A stretch of 21,250 nt of DNA from Acidimicrobiia bacterium (lineage in GTDB: Bacteria; Actinomycetota; Acidimicrobiia; IMCC26256; JAENVU01), in contig JADGON010000369.1 in assembly GCA_017882945.1 (NCBI GenBank), positions 1 through 21,250 of the forward strand. The letters are read 5' to 3'. Below are positions 6,143-14,054 of the stretch, piece by piece. Position numbers and translations under genes: made by a program. Positions within the stretch are counted from its first letter, which is position 1. Every line of letters begins with the position of its first letter. The notes under the pieces were generated by a model. It saw only the letters and a list, made by a program, of their open reading frames with translations. It was not told where the DNA came from and did not search any database.

Positions 6143-9100
6143 ATGACGACGAGCGTGGTGACGCTGCTCGTCACGGATCTGGTGGGCTCGACCGCGCTGC
6201 GGGTGCAGACCGGCGAGGATCGCTTCGACGGCATCCGGGCCGAGCACGACCGTCTCATGCGCGAGCAGATCACCGCCTGGCACGGCGAGGTCGCCAAGCA
6301 CACCGGCGACGGGATGATCGCCGTCTTCACGGGTGCGAGCGACGCGGTGAGCGCGGCCAGGTCCATCCAGAAGGCGGTCGAGCGCCGGAACCGGCACGCG
6401 GTCGAGCGGTTCGAGGTCCGCGTGGGTCTGAGCGCCGGCGACGTCTCCTTCGAGGACGGCGACTACTTCGGCACCCCGCCGGTCGAAGCGGCGCGGCTCT
6501 GTGCGGCGGCGGAGGGAGGCCAGATCCTCGCGGCCGACGTCGTGCGGGTCCTTGCCGGATCCCGCGGCGGCCACACCTACGTCCCAGTGGGTGAGCTCGA
6601 CCTCAAGGGCCTCCCGCCGCTCGCCAGCGTGGAGGTGGTGTGGGCGCCTGACTCGACCGAGCGCCAGCGGGCCGACTCGGTCGATCCCCGAGCCATCCCG
6701 ATGGTGGGTCGGAGCACCGAGGTGCGCGAGCTCCTCGCCGAGCTCACGCGGGTGCGTGGAGGCGAGTGCCGGACCATGCTCGTGCTCGGCGAGCCGGGTG
6801 TGGGCAAGACGCGCATCGTCTCCGAGCTGCTCGACCTCCACCGAGATGACGTGACGGGTCTCAACGCACGGGCGTATCCGCTGGGGAACACGGCATCGCT
6901 CGGGCTCTGGACCGAGGCCATCGAACGTCACCTGCGCCCACTCGAGCCCGACGCGGTCCTCGCGCTCTGTGGTCCGTACGTCGACGATCTCCGGCGATCC
7001 TGCCGAGCGCGGCCCGGGCCGGGGCGGGCCGCGTGGACGCCGACCCGCCTCCGGCGCGCCTGCTCGCGGGGCTGGGCGCGCTGCTGGACAACCTGAGCGG
7101 TGATGAGCCGGTGATCGTCCTGCTCGACGACGTCCACCTCGCCGACGGCTCGTCGTGGGAAGCACTCAACCATCTGGCGCGCAACCTGATGGGCTCACCG
7201 ATCCTCCTGTTGCTCACCGCGCGTCCGGTCGAGCTCGGCGACTACCCGATCGCGACCGAGATCGTGCACGGGTTGGAGCAGGACGGCCTGCTGCGCCGCT
7301 GCACGCTCGGACCGCTGGGACGCGAGGACCTCCGTTTGCTCGCGGGGGCATGGTTCGAGACGGAGCGGATCGGCGACCCGCTCGTCGACTGGCTCCTCGA
7401 CCGGTCACGAGGCATCTCCCTGTTCGCCGTCGGCCTTCTCCGCGCGCTTGCCGAGGAAGATGCCGACCTCGACCATCCCGCCCTGACATCGCTGCCCGAG
7501 GACCTCACGCAGCGAGTGCACGCGCGGCTCGAACAGCTCGCACCGCCGTGCCGATCGCTCCTGGAGCTGCTGGCCGTCGTCGGGTACCGGATGAACCTGG
7601 CCGACGTGGTCGCGCTGAGCGGTCAGCCGATGGAGCGCACGGCGGAGACGCTCGACGAGCTGGTGTGGCGCCGCCTGGTCGACGAGACCGAGGACGGTCG
7701 CGAGCTGAGCTACGAGATCTCGCACCCGTTGATGCAGGAAGCGGTCTACGAGCGGATCGGACGCGCGCGCCAGCGCGCGCTGCACCGCCTGGTGGCACGC
7801 GTGCTGGTCGGGCAAGGGCACTACGGCGCCGCGGCCGGGCACTTCGTGCACTCCGCGGACGTCGGCGATCCGGAGGCGGTCCAGGCACTGCGCGAAGCAT
7901 TGCGCCAGGCCGAAGCTCGTGAGCAGCATCACGAGGCGCTCGCGCTTCTCGACGCGTTGCTCATCGTGCTTCCGGAAGGCGATCGTCGTTGGCTCGATGT
8001 GTTGGACGCGCTGTCGTGGCAGGCCGACTGGGTGGTCGACCACCGGGCCGACGAGGGCACGGGAGTCGCCGTCCGCGCGATGCGCAACATCAGCCAGCTG
8101 GTGGAGGTGAGTCCCGACCCGACGCGACGGGCCATCGTGAAGTTCCACCTCGGCAGCTTCCTGGCCTGGGGTGGTGGCGACGCGCAGAGCGCGGTTGCGA
8201 TGGTGGAGGAAGCCCGCGACCTGTTTGAGGCGGCCGGCGAGCCGGCACGCGCCCGACTGGCTCGCAACGAGCTCGGGTACCTGGCCGCGCACCGAGGCGA
8301 ACCCGAGGTCCACGAGGCGGCCGCGCGAGCCGTGCTGGCCGAGGCGGAAGCGGCCGGCGACCGCTTCGGGCAGCTCCAAGCGCTGTGCTCGATGGTCTTC
8401 GCGCTCCAATGGACCGGGCGGGTCACGGAGTCGGAGCCGTTCATGGAGCGCGCCCTGGCGCTCGCGCGGGCCGAGGGCAAGTGGTACCGGGTGAGCTACA
8501 TCCAGGGTCAACAGGCATTTGCGTCGATGGTGTGCGGACGCTCGGCCGAAGCCGACGAGCGCATCGCCGCCGGGCGGGCCGCGAACCCCTCCTACCGGGA
8601 CACGTTGCTTCCCGACCACGAGATCATGGTGGCCTGGCTGCGCGGCCGGTTGACCCGGTCGGCGGCCTGCGGTCGCGACCTGCTCGACTGGTCGGGCGGC
8701 AGGACGAGCCCGCGCCGGATGGGCGTTGCGTACGCGGCGATCGCGTCCGCCGAGCTCGGTCGCTTCGACGACGCCGATCGCCTCAGCACCGCCAGCGAGG
8801 CGTCGTTCCAGGGTCAGCGGTTCTGGCTCCACGGGGAGATGACCGGCTGGGGTCGAGCGACGGAGCACGCACTGCGGGGAGACGTCGAGAATGCACGCGA
8901 CGGGTTGACCGACTCGCTCGGCGAGCAGGTGGCGCGGTCGTCCGGCCTGTTCGCGCGCTTCGTCGCGGTCGATCTCGCCGAGCTCGCAGTCGAGCGTGGT
9001 CTGGTGGAATCGGCCGCGTTCGCGCGGTCGAGCGTCGAGCAGCTGGGCGAGACCGCGATCGCGTCGCTGCGCGCCTGTGACGACTTCGTGGAGGGGGCGA

Positions 9101-9570
9101 GCCTGCTCGGCGGCGGAGCGCCCGATGAGGCGCTTCCCGTGCTCGAACGCGCGCGGGACGCCTTTGCCGCGTCCGAGTGGCCGTTGTTCGCCACCCGCAC
9201 GACCGTGCTGATCGGGCGCGCGTGCGCACGGAGCGATCGTCCGGCCGCGGTGCAGGCGCTCGAGCAGGCCGTCGAGCAGCTGACCGAAGCCGGCGCCACC
9301 GTTCGCCGTGCCCGCGCGCTCGAGCTCCTCGAGGGTCTCGGGACGGCCGGTCGCCGCGCGCGCACTGCAGTCGAGGGTCCTGAATCACTCACGAAGCGTG
9401 AACGGGAAGTCACGAAGCTCGCGGTCGAAGGCCTCTCGGCGCGCGAGATCGGGCAACGGTTGTTCATCGGGGAGCGGACCGTGGAGACCCATCTCGCGAA
9501 CGCGTACGCCAAGCTCGGCGTGCGCTCCCGCGTCGAGCTCGCCCGCAGGGCTCCCGAGCTCGACCTCTGA
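6143..9570 (+). CDS. Cyclase-homology / AAA ATPase / TPR / LuxR-type transcriptional regulator, split by a -1 frameshift
   Basis: The parts encode one large regulator of about 1142 residues if the frame is repaired. Residues 1-167 are a class III nucleotide-cyclase homology domain, with metal Asp12 (LVTDLVGST) and Asp56 (KHTGDG). Residues from 188 form an AAA ATPase with Walker A GEPGVGKT (216-223) and, after the frameshift, Walker B IVLLDDVHLAD. A long helical TPR-like region follows, then a LuxR HTH at the end (about 9388-9570) with KREREVTKLAVEGLSAREIG and GERTVETHLANAYAKLGV. Frame 2 ends at 7096 while frame 1 carries the rest. The frames cross near 6990-6996, where one missing base (or a -1 slip) would give DDL-x-AILPSAARAGAGRV. 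The cause may be a real mutation, programmed frameshifting or a sequence error. As read, the N-terminal product stops at 317 residues. Targets are unknown. Confidence 0.85.
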
Positions 9571-9586
9571 CCGCCCGCGCGTGTGC

Positions 9587-9604
9587 CCGTCGTCACCTCG
9601 ACGG
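9587..9604 (+). terminator. Weak hairpin after the LuxR-type gene
   Basis: CCGTCG and CGACGG form a 6-bp stem with a 6-nt loop, 17 nt past the stop. No T-tract follows, so termination is uncertain. Confidence 0.25.
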
Positions 9605-9687
9605 CGGTACGGAATCCCGGATGGGCACATCTCCGTACACGAACTCCGTACTGGTCCGGATGTCGTGCCGCGCGCGCTTCCGTACCG
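9605..9687. promoter_or_regulatory. Cluster of four TCCGTAC/GTACGGA motifs upstream of the acyl-CoA dehydrogenase-like gene
   Basis: TCCGTAC occurs at 9632-9638, 9645-9651 and 9679-9685, and its complement GTACGGA at 9607-9613. The outer two form a perfect 10-bp inverted repeat (CGGTACGGAA at 9605-9614, TTCCGTACCG at 9678-9687). The middle two are direct repeats 13 bp apart. The cluster fills most of the 156-bp gap before the gene at 9727. Four copies of a 7-mer in 80 bp suggest binding sites for a regulator. The preceding LuxR-type gene is a possible but unproven source. Confidence 0.5.
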
Positions 9688-9712
9688 TCGAAGGCACACA
9701 CCGATCCCTCAC

Positions 9713-9718
9713 GAGGAG
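9713..9718 (+). promoter_or_regulatory. Shine-Dalgarno GAGGAG
   Basis: GAGGAG lies 8 nt before the ATG at 9727 and supports this start over the in-frame ATG at 9736. Confidence 0.7.
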
Positions 9719-9726
9719 ACCAGACG

Positions 9727-10911
9727 ATGACCACCATGACCACCACCCCCGGGCACGTGCTCGATGACGAGCTCATCGAGCGGTGCGGGGCCCGCGCCGC
9801 GGGCTACGACCGGGACAACACGTTCTTCACCGAGGACTTCGAGGAGCTGCGCACGACCGGCTATCTCACGATGGCCGTCCCCACGGAGATGGGCGGGCTC
9901 GGGTTCACGCTCGCCGACGTCTGCCGCGAGGAGCGGCGCCTGGCCCGGCTCGCCCCGGCCACCGCGCTGGCGACCAACATGCACGTCTACTGGACCGGGA
10001 TCGCCGCCGATCTCTATCGGGCGGGGGACAGCTCGCTCGTCTGGCTGCTCGAAGAGGCCGTCGCCGGTGAGGTGTTCGCCGCCGGACACGGCGAAGCCGG
10101 CAACGACCTGCCGGTGTTGATGGCGGTGGCCCAGGCCGAGCCGGTCGACGGCGGCTACTCGTTCACCGGCCACAAGATCTTCGGATCGCTCTCGCCCGTG
10201 TGGACCCGGCTCGGGCTGCACGGGATCGACACCTCGGATCCCGCCAACCCGAAGATCGTGCATGCGTTCATGCCTCGCGACACGTCGGGCTACACGATCA
10301 TGGAGACCTGGGACACGCTCGGGATGCGGCCGACGAGAAGCGACGACACCTTGCTCGAAGGTGCGTTCATCCCGGACCGCTACATCGCGCGCGTGGTCCC
10401 GGCCGGCTTCGCCGGCGCCGACCTCTTCGTGCTCGGGATCTTCGCCTGGGCGGAGTGCACCTTCGCCAGCATCTACACGGCCATCGCTGAGCGCGCGCTC
10501 GAGCTCGCGGTCGCGACTGCGGGCAAGCGCTCGTCGGTCGCCCTGGGTGGGCGGTCGATGAAGTACCACCCGGAGATCCAGCACGAGATCGCCGACATGG
10601 CGTTGCTGCTCGAAGGGTCGGTTCCCCACGTCGAACGGACGGCGTCGGACTGGTCCAACGGCGTGGACCACGGTGGGCTCTGGCCGATGAAGCTCGTGTC
10701 CACGAAGTACCACGCGGTCGAGAGCGCGAAGCGAGTCGTCGACCTGGCCATGGACGTCTCCGGTGGCTCCGGGATGTTCAAGAGCCAGGAGCTGGAGCGT
10801 CTGTACCGCGATGTGCGCTGCGGTGGCTTCCACCCGGCGAACAACGCGCTGGTCCACGAGCTCGTGGGCAAGACGATGGTGGGCGTCCTCGGTGAGGAGC
10901 CGCGTTGGTAG
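9727..10911 (+). CDS. Acyl-CoA dehydrogenase-superfamily flavoprotein
   Basis: A 394-residue protein of the acyl-CoA dehydrogenase fold. It shows the N-terminal helical domain with VPTEMGGLGFTLADVCREERRLAR, a middle beta domain with GYSFTGHKIFGSLSPVWT and GMRPTRSDD, and the C-terminal helical domain with MDVSGGSGMFKSQELERLYRDVR. FAD is the expected cofactor. The C-terminal region that carries the base Glu (YEGT-E-I type) in classical enzymes here reads GGFHPANNALVHELVG, and I see no equivalent Glu. That ending resembles the type-2 or flavin-monooxygenase side of the superfamily (DszC-like), so either dehydrogenation or oxygenation is possible. It is preceded by the TCCGTAC cluster and a good ribosome site, and followed after 30 bp by xylA, with which it may share a transcript. 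The substrate is unknown. Confidence 0.85.
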   Translation: MTTMTTTPGHVLDDELIERCGARAAGYDRDNTFFTEDFEELRTTGYLTMAVPTEMGGLGFTLADVCREERRLARLAPATALATNMHVYWTGIAADLYRAGDSSLVWLLEEAVAGEVFAAGHGEAGNDLPVLMAVAQAEPVDGGYSFTGHKIFGSLSPVWTRLGLHGIDTSDPANPKIVHAFMPRDTSGYTIMETWDTLGMRPTRSDDTLLEGAFIPDRYIARVVPAGFAGADLFVLGIFAWAECTFASIYTAIAERALELAVATAGKRSSVALGGRSMKYHPEIQHEIADMALLLEGSVPHVERTASDWSNGVDHGGLWPMKLVSTKYHAVESAKRVVDLAMDVSGGSGMFKSQELERLYRDVRCGGFHPANNALVHELVGKTMVGVLGEEPRW

Positions 10912-10929
10912 AAGGCGCCGTGTGGTGGT

Positions 10930-10972
10930 AGTGATCCTCGGGTGAGCTACGAACCGTCACCCGAGGATCACT
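10930..10972. promoter_or_regulatory. 16-bp perfect inverted repeat spanning the xylA start codon
   Basis: The left arm at 10930-10945 begins AGTGATCC, and the right arm at 10957-10972 is its exact reverse complement. The centre is 11 nt (10946-10956). The GTG start at 10942 lies in the left arm, and the right arm encodes residues 6-10 of XylA. As RNA it would bury the start in a strong hairpin; as DNA it could be an operator. It could also act as a terminator-like structure after the preceding gene, but no T-run follows. Confidence 0.75.
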
Positions 10973-12102
10973 TCACGTTCGGCCTCTGGACGGTCGGGAA
11001 CCGCGGTCGTGACCCCTTCGGCCACGAGACCCGACCCGCCCTGGACCCGGTCGAGTCGGTGCAGCGCCTGGGCGGGCTCGGCGCCTACGGGGTCAGCTTC
11101 CACGACGACGACCTGATCCCTCCGGGCTCGAGCGCATCGCAGCGCGAGGACATCCTCAAGCGGTTCCGCGCTGCGCTGGACGAGACGGGCATGCGGGTCC
11201 CGATGTCGACCACGAACCTGTTCTCGCATCCGGTGTTCAAGGACGGTGCCTTCACCGCGAACGACCCGAAGATCCGTCGGCACGCGCTGCGCAAGACGCT
11301 GAACGCCATTGACCTCGGCGCCGAGCTCGGCGCGTCGGTGTTCGTGATGTGGGGTGGCCGGGAGGGCGTCGAGTCGGACGCCGCGAAGGACATCCCCGCC
11401 GCGCTCGACTGCTACGCCGAAGCGGTCAACGCGTGTTGCGCGTACATCACCGAGCGCGGCTACGAGATGGAGATCGCGCTCGAGCCGAAGCCGAACGAGC
11501 CGCGCGGCAACCTGTTGCTCCCCACCGTCGGGCACGCGCTCGCGTTCATCCACGAGCTGGAGTTCCCGGAGATGGTGGGCCTCAACCCCGAGTTCGCGCA
11601 CGAGACGATGAGCGGCTTGTCGTTCCATCACGCGGTCGCGCAGGTGCTCTGGGCCGACAAGCTCTTCCACATCGACCTGAACGGTCAGGTGCCGGGCAAG
11701 TACGACCAGGACTTCCGCTTCGGCTCGGAGGGCGTGAAAGACGCCTTCTACCTGGTGAAGCTGCTCGAGGACTCCGAGTGGGACGGCATGCGGCACTTCG
11801 ACGCGCACGCGTACCGGACTGAGAACGTCGATGGGGTGTGGGACTTTGCCCGCGGCTGCATGCGCACCTACCTGATCCTCAAGGAGAAGGCGGAGCGGTT
11901 CGCCGAGGACGCGGACATCCAGGAGGCGCTCGCCGCGGCGAAGGTCGACCAGCTGAGCCTGCCGACGCTGCCCGAGGACGGCGAAGACCGCTTCACGAAG
12001 CTGCGCAAGGAGACGGTCGACATCGACGCGCTGGCGGCCGTGGGCTGGGGCCACGAACGGCTCGACCAGCTGGTCACCGAGCTCCTCCTCGGCACGAGGT
12101 AG
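10942..12102 (+). CDS. xylA: Xylose isomerase (class I, actinobacterial)
   Basis: Converts D-xylose to D-xylulose (and D-glucose to D-fructose) using two divalent metals, in the cytoplasm. The 386-residue protein aligns without gaps to Streptomyces-type enzymes through the active site. It has His54 and Asp57 in VSFHDDDLIP, Glu181 and Lys183 in EPKPNEPRG, Glu217 and His220 in GLNPEFAHE, Asp245 in LFHIDLNGQ, Asp255/Asp257 in KYDQDFRFG, and Asp287 in RHFDAHAY. All metal and substrate ligands are intact. The N-terminus matches the family start (xYxPxPEDxFTFGLWTVG), so GTG at 10942 is supported although no good ribosome site precedes it and the codon lies inside a large inverted repeat. xylB follows after 6 nt. 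No xylose transporter or XylR is in the window. Confidence 0.97.
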   Translation: MSYEPSPEDHFTFGLWTVGNRGRDPFGHETRPALDPVESVQRLGGLGAYGVSFHDDDLIPPGSSASQREDILKRFRAALDETGMRVPMSTTNLFSHPVFKDGAFTANDPKIRRHALRKTLNAIDLGAELGASVFVMWGGREGVESDAAKDIPAALDCYAEAVNACCAYITERGYEMEIALEPKPNEPRGNLLLPTVGHALAFIHELEFPEMVGLNPEFAHETMSGLSFHHAVAQVLWADKLFHIDLNGQVPGKYDQDFRFGSEGVKDAFYLVKLLEDSEWDGMRHFDAHAYRTENVDGVWDFARGCMRTYLILKEKAERFAEDADIQEALAAAKVDQLSLPTLPEDGEDRFTKLRKETVDIDALAAVGWGHERLDQLVTELLLGTR

Positions 12103-12108
12103 CCACGA

Positions 12109-13491
12109 GTGCCACTCGTAGCGGGCGTCGACTCCTCGACGCAGTCGACCAAGGTCGAGGTCCGTGACGCGGAGACCGGGCGCCTGGCCGGCCACGGTTG
12201 GGCGCCCCATCCTCCGACGTCGCCGCCCCGGTCGGAGCAGGATCCCGAGATCTGGTGGCGGGCCCTCGGTTCAGCGCGGGCCGAGGCTGGTCGCGTCGAC
12301 GACATCGCGGCGATCTCCGTTGCCGCACAGCAGCACGGGCTTGTGGTCCTGGACGCGCGCGACGAGGTGCTGCGACCCGCGAAGCTCTGGAACGACACGG
12401 AGTCCGCGCCCGACGCCGCATGGCTGCTCGGCCAGCTCCCCGACGGCGCAGCCGGTTGGGCGGGCGCGTGCGGCTCGGTCCCCGTCGCGGCATTCACGAT
12501 CTCGAAGCTCTCGTGGCTGCACCGGACCGAGCCTGAGGTCTTCGCGCGCATCGCCCGCGTCCTGCTGCCGCACGACTGGCTCGCGTGGCGGCTCACCGGC
12601 GAGCTCGGGACCGATCGCGGGGACGCGTCGGGCACGGGCTACTGGTCGGCGGCCTCCGGCGAGTACCGGCTGGACCTGCTCGAGATCGTCGACCAGGACC
12701 TGGACTGGGCGGCGGCCCTCCCGCCCGTGCTCGCGCCCGAGGCGGCGACGGGCACCGGCGACAACATGGCTGCGGCGCTCGGGCTCGGGCTGCGCGCGGG
12801 TGATGTCGCGATCTCGCTCGGGACGTCGGGCACGGTGTTCGCGGTGAGCGACGCGCCGACCGCGGACAGCACGGGCGCGGTGTGCGGCTTCGCGGATGCC
12901 ACGGGCCGGTACCTTCCACTCGTGTGCACCCTGAACGCCACGAAGGTGACGGACGCGACTGCGCACCTGCTCGGCGTGGATCTCCCGGAGCTCGACGAGA
13001 TGGCGCTCGCGACGGCTCCGGGTTCCGGGGGGATCGTGTTCGTGCCGTACCTCGACGGGGAGCGCACGCCCAATCGGCCCGACGCGACCGGCACCATCTC
13101 CGGGCTGCGGTCCGATGTCGCGCGCGAGCAGCTCGCCCGCAGTGCATTCGAAGGAGTCGTCTGCGGGTTGCTCGACGGCCTCGATGCCGTGCGAGCTTCC
13201 GGCGTGGCCACCGACGGAAGGCTCTTCCTGGTCGGTGGGGGCGCGCGCAGCGGCGCCTACCGTCAGATCCTGGCCGACCTCGCCCAGCGCCCGGTCCTGG
13301 TCACGGCCGAGGACGAGCTGGTGGCGCTCGGCGCGTGCGTGCAAGCCGCGGCACGCCACACCGGAGTCCCGATTGCCGAGATCCAGGACGCATGGGCGCT
13401 CGGGATGGGGACCACCGTCGATCCGGTGGCGGATCCCGATGCCGCGAGCGACGTGCGCGCGGCCTACGCCTCGGCGCGCGACTCGGGCTGA
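12109..13491 (+). CDS. xylB: Xylulokinase (FGGY carbohydrate kinase)
   Basis: Phosphorylates D-xylulose to D-xylulose 5-phosphate, feeding the pentose phosphate pathway. The 460-residue protein has the N-terminal phosphate-1 motif GVDSSTQSTKVEV with Asp8, substrate-side QQHGLV near 74-79, the catalytic Asp218 in GTGDNMAAALG, SLGTSGTVF (236-244) and the adenosine-binding LVGGGARSGAYRQILAD near the C-terminus. It is slightly shorter than the E. coli enzyme (484 residues, from memory). GTG at 12109 follows the xylA stop by 6 nt and has GAGG at 12096-12099, 9 nt upstream. Pairing with xylA makes the xylulose specificity very likely, although FGGY kinases in general vary. Its 3' end overlaps the convergent SRPBCC gene by 28 bp. 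Confidence 0.93.
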   Translation: MPLVAGVDSSTQSTKVEVRDAETGRLAGHGWAPHPPTSPPRSEQDPEIWWRALGSARAEAGRVDDIAAISVAAQQHGLVVLDARDEVLRPAKLWNDTESAPDAAWLLGQLPDGAAGWAGACGSVPVAAFTISKLSWLHRTEPEVFARIARVLLPHDWLAWRLTGELGTDRGDASGTGYWSAASGEYRLDLLEIVDQDLDWAAALPPVLAPEAATGTGDNMAAALGLGLRAGDVAISLGTSGTVFAVSDAPTADSTGAVCGFADATGRYLPLVCTLNATKVTDATAHLLGVDLPELDEMALATAPGSGGIVFVPYLDGERTPNRPDATGTISGLRSDVAREQLARSAFEGVVCGLLDGLDAVRASGVATDGRLFLVGGGARSGAYRQILADLAQRPVLVTAEDELVALGACVQAAARHTGVPIAEIQDAWALGMGTTVDPVADPDAASDVRAAYASARDSG

Positions 13492-14018
13492 GCCGTCTCG
13501 TTCCCTGCGCCGGTGGCCTCGGCCGGCGCGGCGTCCCGGGCCCGGCGCTTGCGGTGCCAGCGAATCCCACCTTCGAGTGCCGCGAGGATCGTGTCGTTGT
13601 CCCTCGAGATCTGGTTGTGCACGTAGCGCTCGAGCCCGAGCCGCCGCATCCACGGGTTGAAGCACTCGTAGCTCTCGGAGAAGTGGATGCGGGTGCGACC
13701 GTCGCCGAGATCCTCGAGCCGCGTATGGCCGACGGCCTTCGACCACAGCGGCTTGCCGATCGCGTCGTAGCGCCACGACTCGCATGGCCGCACTTCGGTG
13801 AGCCACTCCCACGACTTCCCGACGCCGCCGGAGAGCAGGAACTTCGGCACGGGAAACGTGCAGTGGCGGACGAGCCCCTCACCGATCTCGTCACCGGGAT
13901 GCAGGATGTCGATCCGACCGATCTTTCCCTGAGGCCGGTCCGGGCCGCGGTACCAGAACAGCTCCCACACCTCTTCGGGCGGAGCATTCACATCCAGCGA
14001 GTACTCATGGCGTTGCAC
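13464..14018 (-). CDS. SRPBCC-fold (polyketide cyclase/START-like) protein
   Basis: A 184-residue protein with the pattern of the SRPBCC lipid- or ligand-binding fold. The N-terminal strand HEYSLDVNAPPEEVWELFW is the typical opening (strand, APxExVW helix). It is followed by alternating strands ending in CTFPVPKF, SWEWLTEVRPCESWRY and GRTRIHFSESYECFNPWMRRL, and a C-terminal helix (DNDTILAALEGGIRWHRKRR). The last 20 residues are an Ala/Glu-rich tail of low complexity. The start chosen is GTG at 14018, which begins just before the domain and has a TAGGCT box 7 nt upstream. It diverges from the cystathionine beta-synthase gene with only 36 bp between starts, and its 3' end runs 28 bp into xylB. 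The ligand and function are unknown. Confidence 0.75.
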   Translation of the reverse strand: MQRHEYSLDVNAPPEEVWELFWYRGPDRPQGKIGRIDILHPGDEIGEGLVRHCTFPVPKFLLSGGVGKSWEWLTEVRPCESWRYDAIGKPLWSKAVGHTRLEDLGDGRTRIHFSESYECFNPWMRRLGLERYVHNQISRDNDTILAALEGGIRWHRKRRARDAAPAEATGAGNETAQPESRAEA

Positions 14019-14025
14019 GTTCTCG

Positions 14026-14048
14026 AGCCTATGCGGGAGGGATAGCGT
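14026..14048. promoter_or_regulatory. Divergent pair of -10-like boxes
   Basis: In the 36-bp gap, TAGGCT (minus strand, 14031-14026) is 7 nt before the GTG at 14018, and TAGCGT (plus strand, 14043-14048) is 6 nt before the ATG at 14055. The spacing fits leaderless transcription in both directions. No -35 boxes are evident; any would lie over the opposing gene starts. Confidence 0.4.
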
Positions 14049-14054
14049 CGCGTC

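Noticed and set aside
6989..6996. Programmed -1 ribosomal frameshift site
   Set aside because: No X-XXY-YYZ slippery heptamer is visible at the crossover, so a base deletion or sequence error is simpler; kept only as an open possibility.
7405..8868. 487-codon minus-strand open frame inside the LuxR-type gene
   Set aside because: Composition is that of a shadow frame; the plus strand carries the TPR-like region that leads into a clear LuxR HTH.
10930..10972. Intrinsic terminator of the acyl-CoA dehydrogenase-like gene
   Set aside because: The stem is strong but has no T-run after it and extends into conserved xylA codons, so a regulatory role is favoured.
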